Source: Pseudomonadota bacterium (GTDB lineage: Bacteria; Pseudomonadota; Alphaproteobacteria; SHVZ01). From it: a stretch of 64,000 nucleotides of DNA. Positions 8,683 through 17,472 of the stretch are shown here, one piece after another; within the stretch, counting starts at the first letter, position 1; each line of letters opens with the position of its first letter. Position numbers and translations under genes: made by a program. The notes below the pieces were generated by a model. The model was not told where the DNA came from. It worked only from the letters and a program-made list of their open reading frames with translations, and did no database searches. Location: NCBI GenBank assembly GCA_016195085.1, contig JACQAG010000039.1, positions 124,001 to 188,000 on the forward strand, read 5' to 3'.

Positions 8683-9486
8683 CTAAAAAAGCGTCTTCAT
8701 AAGCTTCTCTGCACCGTCAATCAGCTCGGAGACTTCGTCCTCTCGTGGTTCTCGACCCTTGTTATGGGCGCAGACGTTTCGAATGTCTGCCCAGCGTTGG
8801 ATTGATCTCCAGGTTGGAGTGTCGACAACGCTCACGTCCTTCAGGGCATTGTTCAGGTCAGCGACGGTGGGCGCCTTCTTTCGAATGACAATCTGATGAG
8901 CCACGCACACTTCGGCGAGATGCTTCTCAACTACAACGCCGGCAACGACCCCGGCCGCTCTGCCAAAGCCGTTCTTTAGAAGTTCACGCGCAACATCAAT
9001 TTCCGAGTCGAACAGATCTGCCTGAACGATGCGCCGAATTTCAAATAGGCTGCTCTCGAATCGAGACTGGAGGGCACGCAGCATATGAATTTGTATCTGT
9101 AACCGCTTTGCAACAACCGTCGGCTCATCAAAGATTTTCTGACTGAATGGGTCTGTGGGCGATGCAAGCCCTAGAATCCAATCTTGGATCGTGTATGTGC
9201 CTGCATCGAAATCCCGCGTTCTACGTTTCGGGTCAGGGCGATAGTGGGACTCAAACTCATCGAGACGTTCCGGCATTATTTGACGAAATGCCGCACATCC
9301 TTCGCTGAACCATCCTTGATAAGTGCTCTCGAAATTGACCGCTGTTTTCGTAAGTTTCTTTATCCCAGGAGGCACTTTCTCCCCGGACTCTTTACGTGCC
9401 CGAGCAACGATGTCGAAGAACATCTTGCTCCCGATATCAATGAGCCGAGCTATGTCGTTCTTATGTCTATCGAGATTCGATGGCAT
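8683..9486 (-). CDS. HEPN-like protein of unknown function (low-GC accessory gene)
   Basis: This 267-residue soluble protein is mostly predicted helix. Near the C-terminus it reads WADIRNVCAHNKG, an R-x4-H motif (R236, H241) like the catalytic motif of HEPN ribonucleases, followed by a helix with EDEVSELIDGAEKLM. The preceding part (about 170-235: GFGRAAGVVAGVVVEKHLAEVC, then a segment ending NNALKD) fits the first helices of the same four-helix domain. The first 150 residues are unrecognised. GC content is near 50% in the rows I counted, well below its neighbours, which suggests acquisition. There is no partner nucleotidyltransferase, so it is not an obvious toxin-antitoxin pair. Function is inferred only. 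Confidence 0.75.
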   Translation of the reverse strand: MPSNLDRHKNDIARLIDIGSKMFFDIVARARKESGEKVPPGIKKLTKTAVNFESTYQGWFSEGCAAFRQIMPERLDEFESHYRPDPKRRTRDFDAGTYTIQDWILGLASPTDPFSQKIFDEPTVVAKRLQIQIHMLRALQSRFESSLFEIRRIVQADLFDSEIDVARELLKNGFGRAAGVVAGVVVEKHLAEVCVAHQIVIRKKAPTVADLNNALKDVSVVDTPTWRSIQRWADIRNVCAHNKGREPREDEVSELIDGAEKLMKTLF

Positions 9487-9529
9487 GAGGTGCCATCCTA
9501 ATTCTGTGTCATGTCTAGCCTAGAAACTT

Positions 9530-10921
9530 TCACCCTCGCGGCATCTTGAACGGGCGCGCCTCCTCGAAGGCATAGCTCGCACGCAAGACCAGATCCTCCC
9601 GGTGGAGCGGTCCGACGATCTGCATGCCGACCGGCAGTTCCTGGTCGTTGAAGCCGCAAGGGCAGGAGGCCGCCGGCTGCCGGGTCATGTTGAACGGCCA
9701 GGAGAACGGGCTCCAATCGTACCATTGCGGATACTTCTTGCGGTCGGGCACCAGGAGGCCGGCGTCGAAGGCGACGATGGGGAGCGTGGGCGTCACCAGG
9801 AGATCGTATTTCTGGTGGAAGACCTCCATCGCCTGGCCCATGCGGCCCTTCTCGTTCAAGGCGGCGAGATAGGTAATCGCGCTCACATCCATGCCCGAGC
9901 GGGCGCAGGCGAGGAGCTCGGGCTCGACCAGCTGCATCTGCTCCGGCGTCATCGTCATGAGGGTGCGAGCCAGGCCGGCGCGCCAGAGAATGTCGAGGGC
10001 CCAGCGCGGATTGTCGAAGCCGGGATCGGCCAGCTCGACATGGGCGCCCAGCCTTTCGAACACCTTGACCGCTTCTGCCACCTTGGCCGCCACCTGGCGG
10101 TCGACCTCGGCATAGCCGAGAGCGGGGCTGAAGCCGATCCGGAGCCCCTTCACGCCCTTTTTCAGGAGCGCCAGATAGTCGATGTCCTCCGGCGGCAGCG
10201 CATAGGGATCGCGGTGGTCGGGATAGGACAGCACCCTGAGCATGAGGGCGTTGTCGGCGACATGGCGGCCGATGGGGCCGGGCAAGGACATATTGTGCAG
10301 GAGCTGGCTCGGCATGTTCGGGACCCGGCCAAAGGTCGCCTTGATCCCGTAGACGCCGGTGTAACCCGAGGGCATGCGGATCGAGCCGCCGCCGTCTCCC
10401 CCCAGCGCCAAGGGCCCGATGCCGGTGGCGACCGCGACCACCGCACCGCCCGAGGAACCGCCTGAGGTCTTGGCCGGATTCCAGGGATTGCGGGTGATCC
10501 CGGTCAAGGGCGAGTCGGTGACGCCCTTCCAGCCGAACTCGGGCGTCGTGGTCTTGCCGAAGAAGACCGCGCCGTGCTCGCGCAGCCGTGCCACCGCCGG
10601 GTAGTCGTAGTCGGCCGGCTCCGGCGAGGTGGTGCGCGAGCCATAACGGAAAGGCCAGCCCTTGGCGGCATTGGTGTCCTTGATCGGGATCGGCACGCCG
10701 TCGACGAGGCCCTTGGGCTTGCCCTTCATCCAGCGCGCTTCCGAGGCCTTGGCCATCTTGCGGCCGGTCTCCTCGTCGATGTGGCAGAAGGCGTTCAGCT
10801 TCGGATTTTCGATGTGGAGCCGCCGCAGCACCGCCTCCAGAACCTCGACCGGCGACAAGGATTTGCGGCGATAGAGCTTGAGGAGATCGATCGCCGAGAG
10901 GAAAGCCGGGTTCGTGGCCAT
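9530..10921 (-). CDS. Amidase (amidase-signature family)
   Basis: This 463-residue amidase-signature hydrolase cleaves carboxamides, releasing ammonia or an amine. The Ser-cisSer-Lys triad is visible as K81 (PIPIKDT), S156 (GGSSGG) and S180 (GDGGGS), and the length is usual for the family. The ATG at 10921 starts just before the first helix; longer frames run into a GC-rich palindromic repeat. No GatB or GatC is adjacent, and the C-terminal half is not GatA-like, so a catabolic amidase is favoured over tRNA amidotransferase. It follows an aldo/keto reductase on the same strand, separated by the repeat. Confidence 0.9.
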   Translation of the reverse strand: MATNPAFLSAIDLLKLYRRKSLSPVEVLEAVLRRLHIENPKLNAFCHIDEETGRKMAKASEARWMKGKPKGLVDGVPIPIKDTNAAKGWPFRYGSRTTSPEPADYDYPAVARLREHGAVFFGKTTTPEFGWKGVTDSPLTGITRNPWNPAKTSGGSSGGAVVAVATGIGPLALGGDGGGSIRMPSGYTGVYGIKATFGRVPNMPSQLLHNMSLPGPIGRHVADNALMLRVLSYPDHRDPYALPPEDIDYLALLKKGVKGLRIGFSPALGYAEVDRQVAAKVAEAVKVFERLGAHVELADPGFDNPRWALDILWRAGLARTLMTMTPEQMQLVEPELLACARSGMDVSAITYLAALNEKGRMGQAMEVFHQKYDLLVTPTLPIVAFDAGLLVPDRKKYPQWYDWSPFSWPFNMTRQPAASCPCGFNDQELPVGMQIVGPLHREDLVLRASYAFEEARPFKMPRG

Positions 10922-10951
10922 GGCTAGCACCAAGTCTCGGGGATCGGAGCA

Positions 10952-11052
10952 TGCCCCCACCCCAACCCTCCCCCGCCGGTGACGGCGGGGGAGGGAGCAT
11001 GAGGCGCGTGCTCCCTCCCCCGCGAATGCGGGGGAGGGTTGGGGTGGGGGCA
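10952..11052. repeat. GC-rich palindromic intergenic repeat, family A copy 1
   Basis: This roughly 100-base imperfect inverted repeat has outer arms TGCCCCCACCCC and GGGGTGGGGGCA, and inner hairpins around CTCCCCCGCC/GGCGGGGGAG and CTCCCCCGC/GCGGGGGAG. Similar elements lie at 20142, 31039, 49027 and 59637. It sits between two genes on the same strand. Confidence 0.85.
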
Positions 11053-11078
11053 CGCGAAGGTTCGAGTTCTCACCATGT

Positions 11079-12089
11079 CTAAACCGCCCGCGGGATGCGG
11101 CCTTCGATCGGATAGGCCGGGTCGTTGTAGCCCGGAGTCGAGGGATGTCCGGGCGGCACCAGCTTGTCGACCAGCGCCTCGTCTTCCGGGGTGAAGCGAT
11201 AGTCGAGCGCGGCCAGGTAATCGACCCATTGCTCCATGGTGCGCGGGCCGGCGATGGAGCCGGTGATGAGCTTGTTGTTCAAGACCCAGCCCAGCGCCAG
11301 GGCGGTGGTGGTGATTCCCTTCGTCTCGCAATGGCGCTTCAGCTCCTGGGCGATCACCAGGGATTCGTGCCGCCATTCCGTCTGCATCAGGCGCTGGTCC
11401 TGGCGGGCGGCGCGCGTGCCCTCGCCGGGCTTGACGTTGGGGGCGTATTTGCCGGTGAGCACGCCGCGCGCCAGCGGGCTATAGGGCACCACCCCCAGCC
11501 CGTAGAAGCCGCAGGCCGGCAGATGCTCGACCTCGGGCATGCGGTTCATCGCGTTGTAGTAAGGCTGGCTCACCACCGGCCGATCGATGCCGAGGCGGTC
11601 AGCGATGTTGCAAATCTCCGCGACGCGCCAGGCACGGAAGTTAGAGAGGCCGAAATAGCGGATCTTGCCCTGGCGGCAGAGATCGGCGAGCGCGCGCACG
11701 GTCTCATCCAAGGGCGTGTCGTGGTCCTCGCGATGCAGGTAGTAGATGTCGATGACGTCGGTCCCGAGCCGCCGCAAGCTCCCTTCCGCCGCGCGAAACA
11801 CATAGCCCCTGGACAGACCGCGGTCATTGGGCCCGGTGCCGGTCGGATTGGAGAGCTTGGTCGCCACGATCCAGCGGGAGCGTTCGGATTTGATCGCGCG
11901 GCCCACCACCTCCTCGGACCCGCCGGCATTGTAGGCATCTGCCGTGTCGAGGAAGTTGACGCCGGCGTCGCGGGCATGCGCCACGATGCGCGCCGCACTC
12001 GGCTCGTCGGTGGGGCCGCCGAACATCATGGTGCCGAGGCAGAGAGGCGAAACCTTGAGGCCGCTCCGGCCGAGCTTGCGGTATTCCAC
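11079..12089 (-). CDS. Aldo/keto reductase
   Basis: This 336-residue cytoplasmic NADPH-dependent (beta/alpha)8 oxidoreductase has the catalytic tetrad D48, Y53 (FLDTADAY), K78 (VATK) and H119 (YYLH). The opening EYRKLGRSGLKVSPLCLG is typical of the YghZ/Gcy-like group. GTG 12089 is chosen because GGAGAG precedes it by seven bases and it gives the normal family length. The ATG at 12167 would add an unrelated 26-residue leader and overlap the divergent gene. The physiological substrate is unknown. Confidence 0.9.
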   Translation of the reverse strand: MEYRKLGRSGLKVSPLCLGTMMFGGPTDEPSAARIVAHARDAGVNFLDTADAYNAGGSEEVVGRAIKSERSRWIVATKLSNPTGTGPNDRGLSRGYVFRAAEGSLRRLGTDVIDIYYLHREDHDTPLDETVRALADLCRQGKIRYFGLSNFRAWRVAEICNIADRLGIDRPVVSQPYYNAMNRMPEVEHLPACGFYGLGVVPYSPLARGVLTGKYAPNVKPGEGTRAARQDQRLMQTEWRHESLVIAQELKRHCETKGITTTALALGWVLNNKLITGSIAGPRTMEQWVDYLAALDYRFTPEDEALVDKLVPPGHPSTPGYNDPAYPIEGRIPRAV

Positions 12090-12165
12090 TTGCGTTCTCT
12101 CCGGCTCATCCAGACTGGGTTTGGGGGTTGACTTGCTAGCCCCGGTGTAGCGCAAATGCCGGCCC

Positions 12166-13305
12166 ATGAGCAGCCCCTATCATCCTGGACCGGGCGCGGA
12201 TTGGGCCAAGGCCGATCCAGCATCCGCCGGCTTCGATCCTGAAGGACTCGAGGCCGCCATCGACTACGCCAAGACCCACGAGACGTCCTGGTCGCGCGAC
12301 ATCAGAAGCCAGCTGATAGCGGGGCTGTTCGAGCCGCCGCCCTATAACGAGATCATCGGCCCGGTCGAGCCCAGGGGCGGGCCCAACGGCATCGTGCTCA
12401 AGGGTGGGCGCATCGTCGCCGAATGGGGCGAAACGAATCGCGCCGACATGACCTTCAGCGCGGCCAAGAGCTACATCTCGCTGACAGCCGGGCTTGCCGT
12501 CGATCGTGGCCTAATCCCTTCGATCGATGCCCCGGTCCGCGATCTGGTCCGGGATGGCGGCTTCGAGCCGCCGCACAACCACGCCATCACCTGGCGGCAC
12601 CTGCTCACGCTCACCAGCGAATGGGAGGGTACGCTCTGGGACAAGCCCGACCTCATCGACCGCAACCGCAACCTCGCGACCGAAGGCGGCAGCGCGCTCA
12701 AGGGCAAGCATCGCGACCTGAAGCCCCCCGGGCGCTACTGGGAATACAACGACGTGCGCGTGAACCGGCTGGCCCTGGCCTTGCTCCGGGTGTGGCGGCG
12801 GCCGCTGCCCGAGGTGCTGAAGGAGAAGGTGATGGACCCGATCGGCGCCTCATCCGATTGGCGCTGGCACGGCTACCGCAACTCCACCGTCGAGATCGAC
12901 GGCCAACCGATGCAGTCGGTTTCCGGCGGCGGCCACTGGGGTGGCGGCATGTTCATCTCCAGCCGCGACCACGCGCGCGTCGGCTTGCTCATGGCTCGGA
13001 GCGGCCTCTGGCAGGGACGGCGCTTGATTTCCGATGCCTGGATCCAGAGCTCGCTCGAGCCCTCTCCGCTCAATCCGAGCTACGGCCTGATGTGGTGGCT
13101 GAACGGCCCGGGCCAGCAATGGCCGAGCGCGCCGAGGTCGAGCTTCGCTGCGGTCGGCGCCGGCCAGAATCTCCTCTGGGTCGATCCCGAGCATGATCTG
13201 GTCGCGGTCGTGCGCTGGATCGACAAGGCCCATGCCGACGGCTTCCTCGCCCGCCTCCTCGGTGCGCTTCGCCTCAGCGCCGTGGGCCGCGTCAGCGCGG
13301 CTTGA
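12166..13305 (+). CDS. Serine hydrolase of the beta-lactamase class C/PBP4* family
   Basis: This 379-residue protein has the class C beta-lactamase fold: catalytic SxxK as S98-A-A-K101 (TFSAAKSY), the second motif YND in RYWEYND, and a glycine-rich SGGGHWGGG region where the third motif lies. No signal peptide is visible, so it is probably a cytoplasmic esterase or amidase rather than a cell-wall enzyme. Its start lies about 76 bases upstream of the divergent aldo/keto reductase start, so the two share a control region. Confidence 0.88.
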   Translation: MSSPYHPGPGADWAKADPASAGFDPEGLEAAIDYAKTHETSWSRDIRSQLIAGLFEPPPYNEIIGPVEPRGGPNGIVLKGGRIVAEWGETNRADMTFSAAKSYISLTAGLAVDRGLIPSIDAPVRDLVRDGGFEPPHNHAITWRHLLTLTSEWEGTLWDKPDLIDRNRNLATEGGSALKGKHRDLKPPGRYWEYNDVRVNRLALALLRVWRRPLPEVLKEKVMDPIGASSDWRWHGYRNSTVEIDGQPMQSVSGGGHWGGGMFISSRDHARVGLLMARSGLWQGRRLISDAWIQSSLEPSPLNPSYGLMWWLNGPGQQWPSAPRSSFAAVGAGQNLLWVDPEHDLVAVVRWIDKAHADGFLARLLGALRLSAVGRVSAA

Positions 13306-13378
13306 CGACGACGTCCCGTCGTCCTTAGCGTTCGACTGTCAACGCGGCGCCGACAAGAGCCCACGATCGGAGGAAGCG

Positions 13379-14281
13379 ATGCTGGGGTGCCAAGCCAAGG
13401 GCAAGCCGGTCCCCGACCAGATGGTGCAGGCGCTCGCGGACAGCTCCGGCCTCATCGCCGATCCGCCGGCGCTCCGGCAGCGCTTCCAGGATGACGGCTA
13501 TCTCTTTCTCAAAGGCGCCCTCGACCGCGACGAGGTGCTGGCGGCCAGGGCGGAGATTCTGGCGCGGCTGACCGAGGTGGGCGAGGTCGTGCCCGGCAGC
13601 GACGGCGTCTTCACCGGCACCAGCCGGCGCAAGGAGATCGTGGGCGATCTCGGCCGGTTCTGGAAATCGGTCAGCGAGGGCGAGAATCTGCGACGCGTCA
13701 GCCATGGCCCGGGCCTGAAGCGCGTGCTCGAGCGGTTGATCGGCGCCCCGGCGCGGCCGCAGGACTATCTCTTCCTGCGCGCCGGCGTCGTCGGCCGCGC
13801 CACCGGCCTCCATTACGACTACCCCTTTTTCACCCGCGCCCATGACCAGGTCTATACCGTATGGGTTCCCATCGGCGACGTGCCGGTCGCCGATGGTCCT
13901 CTGGTGGTGGTCGAAGGCTCCAACCGCTTCCGCGATCTCATCGATCCGATGATCGGCTTCGATGTGGTCAAGGACACCTCGCGCAAGGCCGATCTCGGCG
14001 AGGACCCCGTCGCCTTGGCGATGAGCCGCGGCACACGCCTCCGAACGGCGGATTTCGAGGCGGGCGACATCGCCCTATTCGGAATGTTCACCGCCCATGG
14101 CTCCTTCGACAATCATTCGCCGGAGAACCGGGTGAGACTCTCCTGCGACGTGCGCTGGCAGCCCGCCGACCTGCCGGTGGATGCCCGCTATTTCGGCCCC
14201 GACCCGGCCGGCACCACCGGCGCCGGCTACGCCGAGCTCAATGGCGCCAAACCGCTGGATCAGCCCTGGCATATCAGGTGA
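13379..14281 (+). CDS. Phytanoyl-CoA dioxygenase family protein (Fe(II)/2-oxoglutarate)
   Basis: This 300-residue double-stranded beta-helix oxygenase has the facial triad H145-x-D147 (LHYDYP) and H240 (TAHGSFD), and an Arg-rich strand (NRVRLSCDVRW) for the 2-oxoglutarate carboxylate. It should hydroxylate an unidentified small molecule. The ATG at 13379 has GGAGG five bases upstream; earlier in-frame codons overlap the serine hydrolase. It lies 73 bases after that hydrolase on the same strand and may be co-transcribed. A second family member lies at 21681, with low similarity outside the motifs. Confidence 0.88.
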   Translation: MLGCQAKGKPVPDQMVQALADSSGLIADPPALRQRFQDDGYLFLKGALDRDEVLAARAEILARLTEVGEVVPGSDGVFTGTSRRKEIVGDLGRFWKSVSEGENLRRVSHGPGLKRVLERLIGAPARPQDYLFLRAGVVGRATGLHYDYPFFTRAHDQVYTVWVPIGDVPVADGPLVVVEGSNRFRDLIDPMIGFDVVKDTSRKADLGEDPVALAMSRGTRLRTADFEAGDIALFGMFTAHGSFDNHSPENRVRLSCDVRWQPADLPVDARYFGPDPAGTTGAGYAELNGAKPLDQPWHIR

Positions 14282-14294
14282 GCGAGCTATTTGT

Positions 14295-14430
14295 CGTCAC
14301 CCGCGGGCTTGACCGCGGGTCCACGTCGTGAGGATGCGCCGGTGAGGACGTGGATGCCCGGATCAAGCTGGGGGTGGACTTTAGGAGGGGGTGAGGATCA
14401 CCCCCTCCTAGAACCTCCCCGGGCATGACG
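14295..14430. repeat. Palindromic intergenic element, alphaproteobacterial type
   Basis: The element runs from CGTCACCCGCGGGCTTGACC to CCCGGGCATGACG and contains nested inverted repeats, including GACCGCGGGTCCACGTC against GAGGACGTGGATGCCCGG. It lies between two convergent genes. Elements with this consensus (a CCCGGGCATGACG end) are common in alphaproteobacterial intergenic DNA. Confidence 0.75.
14383..14409. terminator. Strong hairpin between convergent genes, possible bidirectional terminator
   Basis: AGGAGGGGGTGA at 14383-14394 and TCACCCCCTCCT at 14398-14409 form perfect 12-base arms around a three-base loop. No U-tract follows on either strand, so this is at best a weak intrinsic terminator. 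It may simply be part of the surrounding repeat. Confidence 0.45.
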
Positions 14431-14455
14431 AGTAAAGAAGCGTGACCGCGGAGAG

Positions 14456-14540
14456 CGCGGAGGAGCGCAGAGACCGCGGAGACGAAGAGAACTCATTAGC
14501 GCGAAGCGCGCCTTCTTTGCGCTCTCTGCGCTCCTCCGCG
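14456..14540. repeat. Long inverted repeat between convergent genes
   Basis: CGCGGAGGAGCGCAGAGA (14456-14473) pairs perfectly with TCTCTGCGCTCCTCCGCG (14523-14540) across a 49-base loop. Partial pairing continues on both sides. The sequence style is shared with the elements at 17251 and 18241. Confidence 0.8.
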
Positions 14541-14568
14541 GCCTCTGCGGTTGCCTCCTAAAATCTTC

Positions 14569-15315
14569 TCACCGTCCTCCCGACACATCGATGATGGCGC
14601 CGTGCACGTAGGAGGCGGCGTCCGAGCAGAGCCAGATCGCGGCCTCGCCGATCTCTTCGGGAGTGCCGGCGCGGCCGAGAGGAACGAACGGCGCGATCTG
14701 TGCGATCAGCTTGTCGCCGCCTATGGGACCCAGGATGTCGGTCTTGATCATGCCCGGGCGGATGGCGTTCACCCGAATGCCCTCCTTGCCGACCTCCTTC
14801 GCCAGCCCGATGGTGAAGCTGTCGACGGCCCCCTTGCTGGCGGCATAGGCGACGAGCTTCGGAAGGCCCCCCAGCCTGGCGGCGGCGGACGAGATGGTGA
14901 CGATGGCCCCACCCTTGCCGCCCTGCTTCCTCGACATCCGCCGGATCGCCTCGGCGGCGCAATAGAAGCAGCCGAAAGTGTTGGTGGCGAAGAGCCGGGA
15001 GAGACTCTTCTCGTCATGCTCATCCACCCGCTTTAGCGGGCCGCCGATGCCGGCATTGTTGACGAGGGCGGTCACCGGCCCAAGCGTGCGGTCGACGGTG
15101 GCGAAGAGCCGCGCCACCTCCTTGGGCTTCGCCACGTCGGCCTTGACCGCGATCGCCCGGCCGCCGGCCTTTTCGATGGCGCGGACCACGCTCAAGGCTG
15201 CGTTCTTGGCCTTGGCGTAGTTGACGCAGACGGCATAGCCCTCCCTGGCGCCGATCCGCGCGGTGGCGGCCCCGATGCCGCGGCTGCCGCCGGTGACGAT
15301 GAGCACTCCTGGCAT
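14569..15315 (-). CDS. Short-chain dehydrogenase/reductase (SDR)
   Basis: This 248-residue classical SDR has the cofactor motif TGGSRGIG near the N-terminus, NNAG around 90, the catalytic Ser in TISSAAA, and YAASK. The residues after the first beta strand (VNYAKAK) suggest NADP preference. It resembles FabG-like glucose/ribitol dehydrogenases. It is the last gene of a three-gene operon with a 2-hydroxyacid dehydrogenase and an HpcH/HpaI-type aldolase, so it probably acts on a sugar acid or keto-acid intermediate. Confidence 0.9.
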   Translation of the reverse strand: MPGVLIVTGGSRGIGAATARIGAREGYAVCVNYAKAKNAALSVVRAIEKAGGRAIAVKADVAKPKEVARLFATVDRTLGPVTALVNNAGIGGPLKRVDEHDEKSLSRLFATNTFGCFYCAAEAIRRMSRKQGGKGGAIVTISSAAARLGGLPKLVAYAASKGAVDSFTIGLAKEVGKEGIRVNAIRPGMIKTDILGPIGGDKLIAQIAPFVPLGRAGTPEEIGEAAIWLCSDAASYVHGAIIDVSGGR

Positions 15316-15334
15316 CGATCAGCTCCCCTGGTTC

Positions 15335-16156
15335 CTAGCGTCGCTTCTTCGGCCTAGCGCCTGTCCGCCGCTCGTTCACCGTCGAGGCCGCAGTCTTCAG
15401 GGTCTGAATGCCCTGGCGGAGTGCTCCTTGGAAGAGCGTGATGTCCATGCCATAGCCCATCAGCCGGAACCCCCTTGCGGTGTAGTCGCGGGCCCAGGTG
15501 TCGTCCAAGGCAAGGAAACCCGGCGTTTTGCCGTGCTTGTCGCAGGCGGCGACGATGCGGCTGACCGCATCCAGATAGCGTGGATGCTCGAACTCGGCCG
15601 GAATCCCCATGAAGTTGGTGAGATCGAAGTGGCCGAGCCAGCAGACATCGACGCCGTCCACGGCAGCGATGCGATCGACGTTCTCCACGCCCTTCGGCGT
15701 CTCGATGAGGCAGATCACCAGGGTGCGTTCATTGGCCTTGGCGATCTTGCCGACCACCGAGCCGCCTTGATAGTCGTCATGGGCGACGCCGAAGGCGGCA
15801 CCGCGGCGGCCCGCGGGCGGGTAGCGGGTGGAGGAGACGATCAGCTCCGCCTGCTCCACCGTCTCCACCATGGGCACCATGATGCCCATGGCGCCCGCAT
15901 CCAGGAGCCGGGCGATGAAGTGGTATTGGGTGGCTGGTACGCGCACCATGGGTACCAGATCGATGCCGCGGCAAGCGGCGATCTGTGCCTTCATCGTGTG
16001 GATGTCGACGCCGGAATGCTCCATGTCGAAGATCACGAACTCCGCACCAGTCGCCTTGATGATCTGCGGCAGGCCGGGGGTGAAGAACTCGAAGGCCATG
16101 GTGCCGTAGGCGCGACCGCCCTCGGCAATCCGGCGCTTGATTGGGTTGTCGCGCAT
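15335..16156 (-). CDS. HpcH/HpaI-type class II aldolase
   Basis: This 273-residue TIM-barrel aldolase of the 4-hydroxy-2-oxoheptanedioate/2-keto-3-deoxy-L-rhamnonate aldolase family cleaves 2-keto-3-deoxy acids to pyruvate plus an aldehyde. Visible family motifs are FDMEHSG near residue 45, MVRVPA, the metal-binding ETPKGV and the WLGHFDLTN segment. The C-terminus is an unusual basic tail (RRTGARPKKRR). It lies 11 bases downstream of the 2-hydroxyacid dehydrogenase. The pairing suggests a keto-acid degradation path of unknown substrate. Confidence 0.9.
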   Translation of the reverse strand: MRDNPIKRRIAEGGRAYGTMAFEFFTPGLPQIIKATGAEFVIFDMEHSGVDIHTMKAQIAACRGIDLVPMVRVPATQYHFIARLLDAGAMGIMVPMVETVEQAELIVSSTRYPPAGRRGAAFGVAHDDYQGGSVVGKIAKANERTLVICLIETPKGVENVDRIAAVDGVDVCWLGHFDLTNFMGIPAEFEHPRYLDAVSRIVAACDKHGKTPGFLALDDTWARDYTARGFRLMGYGMDITLFQGALRQGIQTLKTAASTVNERRTGARPKKRR

Positions 16157-16167
16157 GAGCCTCTCCC

Positions 16168-17190
16168 TTAGCCGCGGAGCGCCGCCAGCCGCTTATGGCC
16201 GAGCGCGTCCCTGTTGACGAGATGCGGCGGCACCTTGCCGTGGGCAACATCGAGTGCTGCCCCGAAGGCACTGCGGGCGAGACCGGCGAGGCACTCATCG
16301 GTGAAGCAGATGCCGTGCGGCGTGACGATGACGTTTTCCATGCCGAGGAGAGGATTCGAGGACGGCGTCGGCTCCGTCTCGAACACATCGAGCCCGGCTC
16401 CGGCGATGCGCTTGTCGCCGAGCGCTTCAATCAGCGCCGTCTCGTCCACGATCGGCCCGCGGGCGATGTTGACCAGATAAGCGCTGGGCTTCATCAGCGC
16501 CAGCGCTCGGGCATCGACGATTCCGCGCGTGCGCTCGTTCAGGGGACAGGCGACCACCAGGAAATCGGCCCGGCGGAAGAGCATGTCGAATTCCACCAGC
16601 TCGGCGCCGAGCAAAGCGGCATGGGACGGCGTGGCAAAGGGATCGTGCGCGATCGGCGTCATGTCGAAGGGGCGGATGAGGCGCAGCACCTCGGCCCCGA
16701 TATTGCCGATGCCGAGCATGCCGAGAACGCGGCCGGAGAGCCCGGTGCCGATATGGTCGAGCTTGTCCTGCCACCGGCCGGCGCGGGTCAAGCGATCCTT
16801 GATCAGCAGCTTCTGCGCCAGCGCCAGCACGAAGGTGACGGCGGCCATGGCGACCGGCCGGCGCACCCCGTCGGGAGCGATGGTCAGGAGAACGCCGGCC
16901 TCGGTCAAGGCCGGCACGTCGATGCTGTCGTAGCCGACGCCGAAGCGCGCGATGAGCTTCAGGCGCTGATTGCCGGCGAGCGATTTCCGCGTGATGCGGG
17001 TCAGCATGGCGCAGATGGCGTCATAGCGCTGGGCATCACCCGGCGAGACTTCCATCTCAGGGCTCTCCATGAATTCCCATTCGACGATCGGGTCCGCCAG
17101 CATGTCGAGCACGGAGGCATCGAAGATCGGCTTGCCGTCGGCGCGGAGATTGTCGCGGGTGATGCCGATGCGGAACTTGTTCCCGCCCAT
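16168..17190 (-). CDS. D-isomer-specific 2-hydroxyacid dehydrogenase
   Basis: This 340-residue NAD(P)-dependent dehydrogenase reduces 2-keto acids to D-2-hydroxyacids. The nucleotide-binding motif GMLGIGNIG lies near the middle. Catalytic residues sit in NIARGPIVDE (Arg), LDVFETEP (Glu) and TPHGICFTDE (His). The N-terminal substrate-binding part contains RFGVGYDSID. It is the first gene of the reverse-strand operon with the aldolase and SDR. The ribosome site before ATG 17190 is weak, but no better start is seen. Confidence 0.9.
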   Translation of the reverse strand: MGGNKFRIGITRDNLRADGKPIFDASVLDMLADPIVEWEFMESPEMEVSPGDAQRYDAICAMLTRITRKSLAGNQRLKLIARFGVGYDSIDVPALTEAGVLLTIAPDGVRRPVAMAAVTFVLALAQKLLIKDRLTRAGRWQDKLDHIGTGLSGRVLGMLGIGNIGAEVLRLIRPFDMTPIAHDPFATPSHAALLGAELVEFDMLFRRADFLVVACPLNERTRGIVDARALALMKPSAYLVNIARGPIVDETALIEALGDKRIAGAGLDVFETEPTPSSNPLLGMENVIVTPHGICFTDECLAGLARSAFGAALDVAHGKVPPHLVNRDALGHKRLAALRG

Positions 17191-17250
17191 ACAGGTGCGT
17201 CCGTTCTTTGTTTTGCGTCACCCCGGCGTCAAGCACGGCAATGACGAATG

Positions 17251-17361
17251 AGATGCACCACAGAGGCACAGAGGACACGGAGAAGATCAGAAAATCTTGT
17301 GCGCTTTGCGCGCGCGAGCGTCATCTCTTCTCTGTGTCCTCCGTGTCTCCGTGGTAAATCT
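17251..17361. repeat. Imperfect palindromic element, family C copy 1
   Basis: It begins AGATGCACCACAGAGGCA and ends in the complementary TCCGTGTCTCCGTGGTAAATC, with the arms pairing imperfectly. A close relative lies at 18241-18350. The two copies bracket the SDR gene at 17473-18237. Confidence 0.8.
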
Positions 17362-17472
17362 TTCCTTTCCTGAGGCTAGGGCTAGCTTGCCCCAACCGTC
17401 AAAGGCTTTCATCCCTATTGGGCTTCGCCTTAGTCTCGGGACAGAAGCAATCGGGTCATGGGAGGCCGCGCG

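Noticed and set aside
9530-10921. The amidase as GatA of tRNA-dependent amidotransferase
   Set aside because: There is no gatB or gatC nearby, and the C-terminal half does not resemble GatA.
12090-12167. ATG 12167 as the start of the aldo/keto reductase
   Set aside because: It adds a leader unlike the family, overlaps the divergent serine hydrolase start and lacks a ribosome site, whereas GTG 12089 has GGAGAG at good spacing.
14383-14409. Strong hairpin as a definite intrinsic terminator
   Set aside because: The stem is perfect but no U-tract follows on either strand, and it is part of a larger repeat. It is listed with low confidence only.
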